Origin: Ambrosia x helenae
Lineage: Eukaryota; Streptophyta; Magnoliopsida; Asterales; Asteraceae
Assembly: GCA_030844895.1 (NCBI GenBank)
Contig: CM061233.1
Coordinates: forward strand, 90,667,563-90,731,562
Direction: 5' to 3'
Length of the DNA stretch: 64,000 bases
The stretch's first letter is position 1. Every line of letters starts with the position of its first letter. Of this stretch, positions 21,801 through 34,204 are shown in pieces. The notes below the pieces were generated by a model. It had not been told where the DNA came from. It saw nothing but the letters and a program-made list of their open reading frames with translations, and ran no database searches. A program made the position numbers and the translations under genes.

Positions 21801-23505
21801 TTACTTGTACGGTACCAAATGCACCATCTACACCGATCACAAGAGTCTCCAACACATTTTCGACCAACAACACTTGAACATACGGCAGCGTCGCTGGATT
21901 GAACTTTTGAACGATTATGATTGTGCTATTAAGTACCATCCTGGCAAGGCGAATGTTGTAGCAGACGCCTTGAGCAGGAAGGAATCTTCTAAACCTCGCC
22001 GCGTTCGGGCGTTGCAGCTCACTATCCATTCGTCGTTACCTGATCAACTCCGTTCTGCCCAATTGGAAGCTTTGAAGGAGGAAAACCTTAAAGCTGAAAC
22101 TATGCACGGTGCCGACAAGCACCTAGAGCGAAGGCCTGATGGCCTGCACTATTTCGCAGAACGCATATGGGTTCCTTTATTCGGGGGACTACGAGAGCTT
22201 GTTCTTGATGAGGCTCATAAGTCCCGGTATTCTATTCATCCTGGTTCGGATAAGATGTACCAAGATCTGAAGGTGCTTTACTGGTGGCCAAACATGAGGT
22301 CGGACATAGCCTCATACGTGAGCAAATGCTTGACCTGTGCTAAGGTCAAGGTGGAATACCAGAAACCGTCGGGTCTCCTGCAACAACCTGAAATTCCGGA
22401 ATGGAAATGGGAACGGATTACTATGGATTTTGTCACGCAACTTCCTAAGTCACCAAGCGGGAACGACAAGATATGGGTGATTGTCGATCGATTGACGAAA
22501 TCAGCCCATTTTCTTGCTATTAAGGAGACCGACACTATGGATCGTTTGGCTCGCCTTTACTTGAAAGAAGTTGTTTCTAAGCACGGGGTACCTGTTTCTA
22601 TCATCTCGGATCGTGACTCCCATTTTACTTCTCACTTCTGGAAGTCTTTGCACAAGGCTTTGGGTACCCAACTAGACATGAGTACGGCTTACCATCCACA
22701 GACTGACGGTCAGAGTGAGCGTACGATTCAAACTTTAGAAGACATGCTGCGGGCGTGTGTGATCGATTTTGGCAAAGGTTGGGAAGCTCATCTGCCGTTG
22801 GTAGAATTCTCGTACAATAACAGTTATCACACGAGCATCAAGGCTGCTCCGTTCGAGGCACTGTACGGACGGAAATGCCGCTCTCCTCTTTGTTGGGCTG
22901 AGGTGGGTGAGAGTCAACTCATTGGGCCTGAACTAGTGTACGAAACTTCGGAAAAGATCGTACAGATTCGTAATCGGTTGGCGGCGGCACGGGACCGGCA
23001 AAAGAGTTATGCTGATCGGCGTCGCAAACCACTGGAGTTCCAAGTCAATGACAAGGTACTTCTAAAAGTCTCACCGTGGAAGGGCGTCATACGCTTTGGG
23101 AAGCGTGGCAAACTCAATCCACGATATGTCGGCCCATTTACGATCCTGGAACGGATTGGGCCGGTGGCATATCGACTTGATCTACCGACGGAGCTCGGTA
23201 ACGTACATAACGTCTTTCACGTGTCAAACTTGAAGAAGTGTCTGGCTGACGAGTCTCTCATCGTTCCACTAGAAGAGATCAAGGTTGATGATCGTCTTCG
23301 GATTGTGGAAGAACCTGTGGAGATCCTTGATTACAAGATTCGTAGCCTACGTCACAGCAAGATTCGTATCGTTAAGGTTCGGTGGAACTCGAACCGGGGA
23401 CCGGAATATACGTGGGAACGGGAGGATCAGATGAAGTCTAAGTATCCTCATCTCTTTCCTAAGGAAGCGTTCGAGTCGAGACATGTCTCATCGGCAGCTG
23501 AATGA
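18864..23505 (+). CDS. gag-pol: gag-pol polyprotein of E2 (spliced, about 1519 aa)
   Basis: Exon 1 is 18864-19020 and exon 2 is 19103-23505; joined length is 4560 bases, stop included. Domains by residue: glycine/arginine-rich N-terminus (1-30), capsid gag (about 77-220), CCHC knuckles (CHRCQRTGHYAKDC at 312, CYNCGDTGHYKKDC at 352), aspartic protease (FDSGADKSF, D419), reverse transcriptase (about 620-790, FIDD at 753), RNase H (DASIHGLG, D902), integrase with HHCC and D1161, D1222, E1258 (D,D35E), GPF motif near 1396, chromodomain-like tail (1455-1505, VKVRWN, EYTWERED). The FIDD variant of YxDD is normal for the group. All catalytic residues looked for are present. From the ATG at 19129 alone the protein would lack the basic leader. 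Encodes particle, protease, polymerase and integrase; the chromodomain may steer insertion to heterochromatin, matching its target in other repeats. Confidence 0.93.
19021..19102 (+). other. gag intron of E2 (82 bp, phase 1)
   Basis: GGTGGTG|GTAAGTTG to TTTCATTTCAG|GTGGTCC. If retained, translation from 18864 ends after 64 codons (stop at 19056-19058). If removed, exon 1 joins in frame to the 1458-codon frame at a GGT codon. Length and phase equal those of the E1 intron at 241-322. Confidence 0.8.
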
Positions 23506-23523
23506 ATCTCGGGTCGAGATTCC

Positions 23524-23547
23524 TTTTAACGTGGGGATGATGTGACA
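23524..23547 (+). repeat. ghost polypurine tract and LTR start in E2
   Basis: A 24-base string (TTTTAACGTGGGG through TGTGACA) identical to the true polypurine tract/LTR start at 23646-23669, 122 bases upstream of it. What follows (TGTGACAACTCGGGTAAATC) resembles but is not the present LTR start. Confidence 0.75.
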
Positions 23548-23645
23548 ACTCGGGTAAATCTCTATTTTGGTTTCTATCTTTTGTTTGTTCCTTCGTTAAT
23601 TCTTTGTTCTTTCTGTACTTGTGCAAATTTTCGGGACGAAAATTC

Positions 23646-23662
23646 TTTTAACGTGGGGATGA
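23646..23662 (+). promoter_or_regulatory. polypurine tract of E2
   Basis: TTTTAACGTGGGGATGA immediately before the 3' LTR; primes plus-strand DNA synthesis. Confidence 0.8.
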
Positions 23663-26230
23663 TGTGACACCTGGCAAATTCGGATTTAACAATGTTGTCT
23701 AGATGAAAGTCTACCTTAGCGAGTCACGCGTATATCGTACTTAACTGGGTTAGTTAAGTCGGGTTATGGTTCGGGAACTATTAGTTAGTCTAGAAGATCA
23801 TTGGATGTTGGTCTAGAGGTTCATTAGATGTCGGTCCTTAACCAAGTGTACAAACGGTGACGATTTGTAGGATCGTCAGGGCATACGGAACGTACGAGTC
23901 TCGAGTCCCGGGAATTGGTGAACGAGTGTAAATATGTGTATTTACTTGTGTTATGTGTTTACAATCATTATGTGACTTGTCGGTACATGAATATACATTA
24001 ACATATGTTAAAACGGGGTTTAACGCGCAAAACACACCAAAGGAACCCCTACAGGCGATTAGGAAGCCTAATCGCCCATAGGGGAGGCGAGTAGTGGGAC
24101 ATAGGGGCGATTAGGCCCCTACTCGTGTGATGTTATGGGCGAGTAGGCCCAATCGCATGCTAGTTCATGCGATTAGCAGCCCTAATCGCATGAACTGCTG
24201 CACAATCGCATGTAACGTGCTGGAACGACTAGAAACGCCTATAAATACAACACTTAACCTCCTAAACTCACTAATATTAACCCTAGTCGTCCCATAACCG
24301 CCCCAAACACTGAAACAACCTCTGGAAGGCGATTTTGATCAAAAACACAAGGTTTCAAGGTCTAATCATCATCCTTTTGCAATTCCAAGGTTTAATTCTC
24401 ATCCATAATACTTTGTAAACGTTTTTAATCAATCCCTAATGGTCCAGACCTGTTCATAAATGAAAAAGCTTTCTGAAAATCGTCAATAAGAGTTATTAAT
24501 CGGATTATAATTAATAAACATGCGTTATGGATATGTATGATTAGAAAGATAGGATTTTTATGAATCTTGATGATGTGTTGATGTGTTATCATGCTAGGTC
24601 AGAATTGATATTGATAGTATGATGATAGAAACCTGATTAATTGAATAATAGGGTTATGATTACATGCGTTAATTGAATGTTGCATGCTATGTGTATGTGT
24701 TTGGATTGCTTTGATTGCATGCAGGACTGATTTTACGAGGATGAACGAAGGGTTTTGGGTTAAACATGTTTAGGATAGTGTTTGGGATGATATTGGGTAG
24801 TTACACACGCTCTGGATCTGATTTGGAACGTTAAACGCGCGAAAAACCGGAACAGCAAGGTTACAGGCGAGTAGCCTTGCTAATCGCCTGTGTTAGGGGC
24901 GATTAGGCCCCACTCGCTTGACAACAGGGGCGAGTAGCCCCACTCGCCTGACTATAGGGGCGAGTAGGCTACTCGCGTGGCAACAAAGGCGAGTAGCCCT
25001 ACTCGCATGGCTTAAGGGGCGATTAGCCCAAATCGTGTGACATTTCATGCGATTAGCCTCCCTAATCGCGTGTACTGCTGCTGTAAGTGTATATTAGCAT
25101 TCCGAGACCCGATTTAACATGTAGTAACATGCTAGGAACCCCGTAACATGTCTAATAAATTGGTAACATATATTTGGAGGTATTTCGGTGATACGTGAAC
25201 TATGTGCTATAACTTGTTGTGTGTTAACGTATGTTAAGTGTACTTGCGTTATTGTATGTTTTGGAGCGTAAACATAACACGGGGAGTCTCGGGTCACCAA
25301 TGGGATGTCGAGTCTTGTACTTTGGGTCAGTTAAACAGTCACGGTATTTTTAAACGAACTTGGTTATGGTCTGGACATCTAGGGACTAATTAACCTGCGG
25401 GTTATTAGTCTAAGTACTTGTAACTGTCGTATGTTAGGTCGCCACTGTACGGGACTAACATAGCAGCTGAGTTTACTCGGGATTAGGAGTAAAGCAACTT
25501 AAGGTGAGTTTACGGCCCCTCTTTTAAACTGGTTTTATACTTTCGGGGGAGAAAACATGTGTTAAAACGATTGTTTGGTAAATTCTGTCATACTATGGGT
25601 TCTAACGTATACTACACGATCTTTGGAAGTCCCGGGGGGAACCATGAATGTGCGGGTTTGCACAACGGGGAAATGTGAATAGCGCTATTGGGAGTGACCA
25701 ACCCCGCTCGTCGGCTTGGAGGGCCGGGCGAGTGCATATTGTCTCAAACAGGAACAACAGGAACATTTGGAACTATTCGGGCACAAAACTGGTATTCGAG
25801 TTAGTAATGGTTTTCCAATCGTGGTAGTAACAAAACGTACGCCTAGCTAGCGTATACTGGTTTTCTATTTGTTATAGTATGGACAGGTGAACTTGGTACT
25901 TGAACTGCAAACCTGTAAACTCACCAGCATTTTTGTGCTGACGTAAACCTTTACATGTTTTCTCAGGTCGCTAAGGTAGCACAGGGGAACTAGGGCGCAC
26001 GCGTCTGCACGGCGTCTAGATAGAGTTGCATGATTTCATAAACATTGAACTTTGGTTATTTATGCTGAACTTTATTTTGAATAAGCTTCCGCTGTAAACG
26101 GGATTTTAAAACTATGTTTTGGTATTGCATTAATTACATTTAGACTTGTTTATTGTGATCGTTGGTTTGGATCCTGGTTTGTCATGCGCCTCGCGGTAAA
26201 ACTCCGCAAGTGGATTTTGAGGGTGTGACA
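23663..26230 (+). repeat. 3' LTR of E2 (2568 bp)
   Basis: Same length and internal blocks as the 5' LTR; the one difference seen is G at 23859. Followed by the target duplication TTTAC. Confidence 0.95.
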
Positions 26231-26302
26231 TTTACCATGAGCTATTGAACAATCATCAATACGTGACATCCCGATGTTTCCGCCATCGGTTGGGGTGTTA
26301 CA
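26231..26302 (+). repeat. LTR B1, right end
   Basis: Target duplication TTTAC and the last 67 bases of B1, including GATGTTTCCGCCATCGG and GGTGTTACA. Followed by GAT and the B PBS. Confidence 0.9.
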
Positions 26303-26848
26303 GATTGGTATCAGAGCCATGGTTATAGGGAATTAGGTTATTAGAAAAATAATCTAGTCTATAACCATAGGATTTAACCAGTACTTGCTTCTTTTACTTG
26401 CTATTCTCTATCTCCCTCCTACTTCTTATCCCTACTTTCATCCTTACAAGAAGGTTGCTCTCCATTACTGGATCTACTCTCAGACTAATAGGACAAAATC
26501 CTCAGGTTTAACCTGAACCACCTTGAGATCTCGTCGAAGTTCTAGATTTTAATAACGAACACGTGCAATCTGGAAGGGTGAACGCCTGTATTCTGAGTCT
26601 TCTGTCTAGGCTGGCATTGCACATATATCCCAATCAGACGAGGGACCCGGATGCCTACCTGGGAATTCTCGGGATGAGTGTTCACTTATAGGCTAAAGCA
26701 TGTCTTCACTATGTTATTGGAATCTGAAATCTTTGATACATCAACGTTTTCGTTTATTCGTTTTAATTAATGAATAAATGATTACATTCCTTATATCACC
26801 TCATTCATTTCATGCCACATTGAACCTTCACTGTGTCCCTTATAGATC

Positions 26849-27495
26849 ATGTCTCCACGTCGCAGCACTCGCAATAACAGTGGTGAAAACCAAGAGGAAA
26901 GTAACAACAACCACAACACCAACCACAACAACAACAAAAACAACAAAGGTGTTGATGCCCAACTGGCTGCGATTATTTCCCAACAAATGGCGCAACAAAT
27001 CACAACTCTGGTTTCTAACTTGTTGGCTCAAGTCATCCCAATGAATGGGAACGACAATGGAAATGGAAATGGCGATGGAAATCACATAAAGAACGGGACC
27101 TTAGTTCGGAAAGGCGAGAAAACAAGTATTGTGGCCGCGGTAACTACCGAGAACCAGAAGCGCAAGACCAGGGATCCTAATGTAAACCTCACTACACAAG
27201 CTTCTAACAAGAAACCCTATACAAGAAACTTTCCATTGTGTAACACATGCAAACGACATCACCCCACTGTTTCAGTGTGTCACCTGTGCACCAATTGTGG
27301 TAGGTATGGCCATCTGGTCAACACATGTCGTGAGTCCCCAAACCCTAACACCAACCAACCAACCCTGCTCAGGTTGCTAATCTTAATTGTCCTGGTAAAT
27401 ACAACTATGGTCAATGCTATGAATGTGGAAACCCAAATCATTTTCGTAACCGATGCCCTAAACTAAATCGAGATCAAGACCCTCCAGCTACTTAA
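26849..27495 (+). pseudogene. gag: B unit 1 gag relic lacking the capsid domain
   Basis: From the ATG at 26849 a 205-codon frame encodes a basic/asparagine-rich N-terminus (MSPRRSTRNNSGENQEES), a glutamine-rich segment (AAIISQQMAQQITTLVSNLL) and a nucleocapsid region with CCHC-type cysteines (CNTCKRHHPTVSVC, CTNCGRYGHLVNTC). The capsid domain expected between these is absent. A second knuckle, CYECGNPNHFRNRC, follows in another frame and ends at a stop at 27495, so a one-base shift after the first knuckle breaks the gene. It resembles Tekay-type gag. Of the four B copies this is the least damaged. A short RNA-binding peptide could still be made; that is inference. Confidence 0.75.
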
Positions 27496-27679
27496 CAGCA
27501 AACCCCACCATTTGAATGATGTCTACTTTTTAATTCTATGTATTGACACTTTTTGATTCAAGTAATAAATTCAAGTATTATCATAACATCTGAGTGCATG
27601 CTTGTTTGAATGTGAACTAATTGCTATATCTATAATCATACTTGCTTACTTGTACAACAATTAGTTGACTACCAAACAA

Positions 27680-27790
27680 CCTACTCAACGATTGGTAGAG
27701 GTCATCATGTCTTTCCAACAGTCGGGAGAGGCCCTACAACCTGCTCAACGACTGGTGGAGACTATCGAACCTGCTCAACAATCGGTAGAG
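27680..27790 (+). repeat. minisatellite in family B interior 1
   Basis: Four degenerate units of CTGCTCAACGAYTGGTAGAG. Equivalent blocks lie at about 30700-30810, 33705-33815 and 36720-36830, and longer versions in family A. Confidence 0.75.
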
Positions 27791-27973
27791 TCATAAAAGG
27801 ACGCAAAACCCTAATGTAAGGTAAATTGATAATTACGGTCCAAAACGTAATCATGAATTTATAGGTACGTTAAGGTAGTGAGAAATTTTATCAAGGTTTT
27901 CGGTAGTCGACCAATTGTATACCTGGTGTTTTTCTTTTAACTTCGGGACGAAGTTCCTAAAAGTAGGGGAGAC

Positions 27974-28133
27974 TGTAACATCGCAAAATTTTCCCCAAAA
28001 TTTTAATACATAAAAAGCCCTTATATATATATATATTTTTTTTTATTACACCTTTATCATTAATATTATACAAATGTTCCTAAGTCTTTATTTATCCTAA
28101 CTCACAACTTATATACATACATAAATGTATATA

Positions 28134-28185
<52 letters not shown>

Positions 28186-29323
28186 TGATTCTAAATTATT
28201 TTTTTTTCACATACAAGATTTTTTTTTAAATAAAGCCTTGAGTCAAATAGTCAAAGTCCTAGTCAAAGTCTTAGTCAAACAGTCAAAGTCTTAGTCAAAT
28301 AGTCAATTCATCATAAAACCTTACTTTATGGTGTTGACCAATTTTAATGGCTAATTGACTCCAAAACTAGTATAAAAACCCACCTATGACCAATTATACT
28401 TTGCACCTCTAAATCGATTGTTTCAATCCGATTAAACCTTCCCTCATACCTTTCTTCTATAGTCTATTACTTCTACAATTGAAGCTTTGATTATAAGCTC
28501 TTGTAATTGGCGAATTGGAAGCTTGATATTCTTTCTTTTTCATTTTCTTCAATTTGGACTAGCTACGTTGTTGAGTCTTTGGGATTCGCCTCGCATACAT
28601 TCACAACACATTATTCTATTTTTTTTTTACGAGACATAACATTTTGCTAAGGTGAGTTTTACATAGCCCCTTTTCAATTTATCACCATTTTTTGGGGTGA
28701 AACATGTTACAACATTATTCATGCAATTCAATCATCAATGTGTCTATGTGTATTTCTATGTTGCATTATGTCTTGAACATGACTAGGGTAAGCACAATTC
28801 TAGCATAAACATTCATCAGCCAAACGGTATACATTGATAGATCTATTGGACTGACAATCCCACCCGGATACGTGCCTCCTACAAAGGTTGCGTGGGTGTT
28901 TGTTACTGCAATATAAACGAGTGAACCATGAACGTATGGGATGTACCACAATACAACAGTCACAATGGTTGATTATGCACACGATTTACTTCTAGTATGT
29001 TTTCACATATGGACTAGATTGCCATGACACATGAATTGCACAACAATTTTATTCGATTATCAAAACCTATGTAATTCTCACCAACTTTTGTTGACCCAAA
29101 ATATTTTCAACTTAACATGTTTCAGGTTCTACTTGCTTGAAGATTTGAATTAATGCTTGAAGATGTGTGCATAGTTTTATTCAATTTGATGTACGAATTC
29201 TTGTAGAACAATTGTATGTAATTTATTTAAATCATATAATGAAATCTATTATTTACCATGAGCTATTGAACAATCATCAATACGTGACATCCCGATGTTT
29301 CCGCCATCGGTTGGGGTGTTACA
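27974..29323 (+). repeat. LTR B2 (1350 bp)
   Basis: Intact copy without the E2 insertion; shows the empty E2 target at about 29249-29258. Long AAT microsatellite (28135-28184). W-box cluster starts at 28241. Shared with two interiors. Confidence 0.92.
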
Positions 29324-30993
29324 GATTGGTATCAGAGCCATGGTTATAGGGAATTAGGTTATTAGAAAAATAATCTAGTCTATAACCATAGGATTTAACC
29401 AGTACTTGCTTCTTTTACTTGCTATTCTCTATCTCCCTCCTACTTCTTATCCCTACTTTCATCCTTACAAGAAGGTTGCTCTCCATCACTGGATCTACTC
29501 TTAGACTAATAGGACAAAATCCTCAGGTTTAACCTGAACCACCTTGAGATCTCGTCGAAGTTCTAGATTTTAATAACGAACACGTGCAATCTGGAAGGGT
29601 GAACGCCTGTATTCTGAGTCTTCTGTCTAGGCTGGCATTGCGCATATATCCCAATCAGACGAGGGACCCGGATGCCTACCTGGGAATTCTCGGGATGAGT
29701 GTTCACTTATAGGCTAAAGCATGTCTTCACTATGTTATTGGAATCTGAAATCTTTGATACGTCAACGTTTTCGTTTATTCGTTTTAATTAATGAATAAAT
29801 GATTACATTTCTTATATCACCTCATTCATTTCATGCCACATTGAACCTTCATTGTGTCCCTTATAGATCATGTCTCCACGTCGCAGCACTCGCAATAACA
29901 GTGGTGAAAACCAAGAGGAAAGTAACAACAACCACAACACCAACCACAACAACAACAAAAACAACAAAGGTGTTGATGCCCAACTGGCTGCGATTATTTC
30001 CCAACAAATGGCGTAACAAATCACAACTCTGGTTTCTAACTTGTTGGCTCAAGTCATCCCAATGAATGGGAACGGCAATGGAAATGGAAATGGCGATGGA
30101 AATCACATAAAGAACGGGACCTTAGTTCGGAAAGGCGAGAAAACAAGTATTGTGGCCGCGGTAACTACCGAGAACCAGAAGCGCAAGACCAGGGATCCTA
30201 ATGTAAACCTCACTACACAAGCTTCTAACAAGAAACCCTATACAAGAAACTTTCCATTGTGTAACACATGCAAACGACATCACCCCACTGTTTCAGTGTT
30301 CGCCTGTGCACCAATTGTGGTAGGTATGGCCATCTGGTCAACACATGTCGTGAGTCCCCAAACCCTAACACCAACCAACCAACCCTGCTCAGGTTGCTAA
30401 TCTTAATCGTCCTGGTAAATACAACTATGGTCAATGCTATGAATGTGGAAACCCATATCATTTTCGTAACCGATGCCCTAAACTAAATCGAGATCAAGAC
30501 CCTCCAGCTACTTAACAGCAAACCCCACCATTTGAATGATGTCTACTTTTTAATTCTATGTATTGACACTTTTTGATTCAAGTAATAAATTCAAGTATTA
30601 TCATAACATCTGAGTGCATGCTTGTTTGAATGTGAACTAATTGCTATATCTATAATCATACTTGCTTACTTGTACAACAATTAGTTGACTACCAAACAAC
30701 CTACTCAACGATTGGTAGAGGTCATCATGTCTTTCCAACAGTCGGGAGAGGCCCTACAACCTGCTCAACGACTGGTGGAGACTATCGAACCTGCTCAACA
30801 ATCGGTAGAGTCATAAAAGGACGCAAAACCCTAATGTAAGGTAAATTGATAATTACGGTCCGGAACGTAATCATGAATTTATAGGTACGTTAAGGTAGTG
30901 AGAAATTTTATCAAGGTTTTCGGTAGTCGACCAATTGTATACCTGGTGTTTTTCTTTTAACTTCGGGACGAAGTTCCTAAAAGTAGGGGAGAC
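29324..30993 (+). other. family B interior 2 (1670 bp)
   Basis: PBS 29327-29338, gag relic, spacer, minisatellite, polypurine tract 30979-30993. Near-identical to interiors 3 and 4. Confidence 0.9.
29870..30515 (+). pseudogene. gag: B unit 2 gag relic
   Basis: Same start as unit 1, but codon 49 is TAA (30014-30016, CAA in unit 1). One base is missing in the first zinc knuckle (CAGTGTTCGCC against CAGTGTGTCACC), giving a frame shift. Both lesions recur in units 3 and 4. Confidence 0.85.
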
Positions 30994-31153
30994 TGTAACA
31001 TCGCAAAATTTTCCCCAAAATTTTAATACATAAAAAGCCCTTATATATATATATATTTTTTTTTATTACACCTTTATCATTAATATTATACAAATGTTCC
31101 TAAGTCTTTATTTATCCTAACTCACAACTTATATACATACATAAATGTATATA

Positions 31154-31190
<37 letters not shown>

Positions 31191-32328
31191 TGATTCTAAA
31201 TTATTTTTTTTTTCACATACAAGATTTTTTTTTAAATAAAGCCTTGAGTCAAATAGTCAAAGTCCTAGTCAAAGTCTTAGTCAAACAGTCAAAGTCTTAG
31301 TCAAATAGTCAATTCATCATAAAACCTTACTTTATGGTGTTGACCAATTTTAATGGCTAATTGACTCCAAAACTAGTATAAAAACCCACCTATGACCAAT
31401 TATACTTTGCACCTCTAAATCGATTGTTTCAATCCGATTAAACCTTCCCTCATACCTTTCTTCTATAGTCTATTACTTCTACAATTGAAGCTTTGATTAT
31501 AAGCTCTTGTAATTGGCGAATTGGAAGCTTGATATTCTTTCTTTTTCATTTTCTTCAATTTGGACTAGCTACGTTGTTGAGTCTTTGGGATTCGCCTCGC
31601 ATACATTCACAACACATTATTCTATTTTTTTTTACGAGACATAACATTTTGCTAAGGTGAGTTTTACATAGCCCCTTTTCAATTTATCACCATTTTTTGG
31701 GGTGAAACATGTTACAACATTATTCATGCAATTCAATCATCAATGTGTCTATGTGTATTTCTATGTTGCATTATGTCTTGAACATGACTAGGGTAAGCAC
31801 AATTCTAGCATAAACATTCATCAGCCAAACGGTATACATTGATAGATCTATTGGACTGACAATCCCACCCGGATACGTGCCTCCTACAAAGGTTGCGTGG
31901 GTGTTTGTTACTGCAATATAAACGAGTGAACCATGAACGTATGGGATGTACCACAATACAACAGTCACAATGGTTGATTATGCACACGATTTACTTCTAG
32001 TATGTTTTCACATATGGACTAGATTGCCATGACACATGAATTGCACAACAATTTTATTCGATTATCAAAACCTATGTAATTCTCACCAACTTTTGTTGAC
32101 CCAAAATATTTTCAACTTAACATGTTTCAGGTTCTACTTGCTTGAAGATTTGAATTAATGCTTGAAGATGTGTGCATAGTTTTATTCAATTTGATGTACG
32201 AATTCTTGTAGAACAATTGTATGTAATTTATTTAAATCATATAATGAAATCTATTATTTACCATGAGCTATTGAACAATCATCAATACGTGACATCCCGA
32301 TGTTTCCGCCATCGGTTGGGGTGTTACA
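30994..32328 (+). repeat. LTR B3 (1335 bp)
   Basis: Closest to B2: both read CAAATGTTCCTAAG where B4 and B5 read AAATGTGCCTATG. Differs from B2 mainly in microsatellite length. Confidence 0.92.
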
Positions 32329-33998
32329 GATTGGTATCAGAGCCATGGTTATAGGGAATTAGGTTATTAGAAAAATAATCTAGTCTATAACCATAGGATT
32401 TAACCAGTACTTGCTTCTTTTACTTGCTATTCTCTATCTCCCTCCTACTTCTTATCCCTACTTTCATCCTTACAAGAAGGTTGCTCTCCATCACTGGATC
32501 TACTCTTAGACTAATAGGACAAAATCCTCAGGTTTAACCTGAACCACCTTGAGATCTCGTCGAAGTTCTAGATTTTAATAACGAACACGTGCAATCTGGA
32601 AGGGTGAACGCCTGTATTCTGAGTCTTCTGTCTAGGCTGGCATTGCGCATATATCCCAATCAGACGAGGGACCCGGATGCCTACCTGGGAATTCTCGGGA
32701 TGAGTGTTCACTTATAGGCTAAAGCATGTCTTCACTATGTTATTGGAATCTGAAATCTTTGATACGTCAACGTTTTCGTTTATTCGTTTTAATTAATGAA
32801 TAAATGATTACATTTCTTATATCACCTCATTCATTTCATGCCACATTGAACCTTCATTGTGTCCCTTATAGATCATGTCTCCACGTCGCAGCACTCGCAA
32901 TAACAGTGGTGAAAACCAAGAGGAAAGTAACAACAACCACAACACCAACCACAACAACAACAAAAACAACAAAGGTGTTGATGCCCAACTGGCTGCGATT
33001 ATTTCCCAACAAATGGCGTAACAAATCACAACTCTGGTTTCTAACTTGTTGGCTCAAGTCATCCCAATGAATGGGAACGGCAATGGAAATGGAAATGGCG
33101 ATGGAAATCACATAAAGAACGGGACCTTAGTTCGGAAAGGCGAGAAAACAAGTATTGTGGCCGCGGTAACTACCGAGAACCAGAAGCGCAAGACCAGGGA
33201 TCCTAATGTAAACCTCACTACACAAACTTCTAACAAGAAACCCTATACAAGAAACTTTCCATTGTGTAACACATGCAAACGACATCACCCCACTGTTTCA
33301 GTGTTCGCCTGTGCACCAATTGTGGTAGGTATGGCCATCTGGTCAACACATGTCGTGAGTCCCCAAACCCTAACACCAACCAACCAACCCTGCTCAGGTT
33401 GCTAATCTTAATCGTCCTAGTAAATACAACTATGGTCAATGCTATGAATGTGGAAACCCATATCATTTTCGTAACCGATGCCCTAAACTAAATCGAGATC
33501 AAGACCCTCCAGCTACTTAACAGCAAACCCCACCATTTGAATGATGTCTACTTTTTAATTCTATGTATTGACACTTTTTGATTCAAGTAATAAATTCAAG
33601 TATTATCATAACATCTGAGTGCATGCTTGTTTGAATGTGAACTAATTGCTATATCTATAATCATACTTGCTTACTTGTACAACAATTAGTTGACTACCAA
33701 ACAACCTACTCAACGATTGGTAGAGGTCATCATGTCTTTCCAACAGTCGGGAGAGGCCCTACAACCTGCTCAACGACTGGTGGAGACTATCGAACCTGCT
33801 CAACAATCGGTAGAGTCATAAAAGGACGCAAAACCCTAATGTAAGGTAAATTGATAATTACGGTCCGGAACGTAATCATGAATTTACAGGTACGTTAAGG
33901 TAGTGAGAAATTTTATCAAGGTTTTCGGTAGTCGACCAATTGTATACCTGGTGTTTTTCTTTTAACTTCGGGACGAAGTTCCTAAAAGTAGGGGAGAC
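32329..33998 (+). other. family B interior 3 (1670 bp)
   Basis: PBS 32332-32343, gag relic 32875-33520, minisatellite about 33705-33815, polypurine tract 33984-33998. Confidence 0.9.
32875..33520 (+). pseudogene. gag: B unit 3 gag relic
   Basis: TAA at codon 49 (33019-33021) and the same one-base loss in the first knuckle as unit 2. A private change near 33226 gives ACAAACTTC instead of ACAAGCTTC. Confidence 0.85.
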
Positions 33999-34155
33999 TG
34001 TAACATCGCAAAATTTTCCCCAAAATTTTAATACATAAAAAGCCCTTATATATATATATATTTTTTATTACACCTTTATCATTAATATTATATAAATGTG
34101 CCTATGTCTTTATTTATCCTAACTCACAACTTATATACATACATAAATGTATATA

Positions 34156-34204
<49 letters not shown>

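Larger units (their letters stand above)
15739..26230 (+). mobile_element. complete Tekay/Del-like Ty3/gypsy element E2
   Basis: Two LTRs of 2568 bp, TG...CA ends, target duplication TTTAC (15734-15738, 26231-26235), PBS, an intron-containing gag-pol frame with no disabling change seen, and a polypurine tract. The only LTR difference I noticed by eye is T at 15935 against G at 23859, so the insertion is very young. The empty target site can be read in B2-B5 (ATTATTTACCATGAG). The C-terminal chromodomain-like region after integrase and the long single gag-pol frame fit the Tekay (Del) chromovirus lineage. It may be autonomous. Confidence 0.95.
26303..27973 (+). other. family B interior 1 (1671 bp)
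   Basis: PBS 26306-26317; leader to 26848; gag relic 26849-27495; AT-rich spacer; minisatellite 27680-27790; conserved 3' segment; polypurine tract AAAAGTAGGGGAGAC (27959-27973). No protease, reverse transcriptase or integrase. Confidence 0.9.

Noticed and set aside
26791..27085. Hydrophobic minus-strand frames (VVVVGVVVVV type) in each B interior
   Set aside because: They are the reverse reading of the CAACAACC-rich gag N-terminus and recur only because the unit is repeated.
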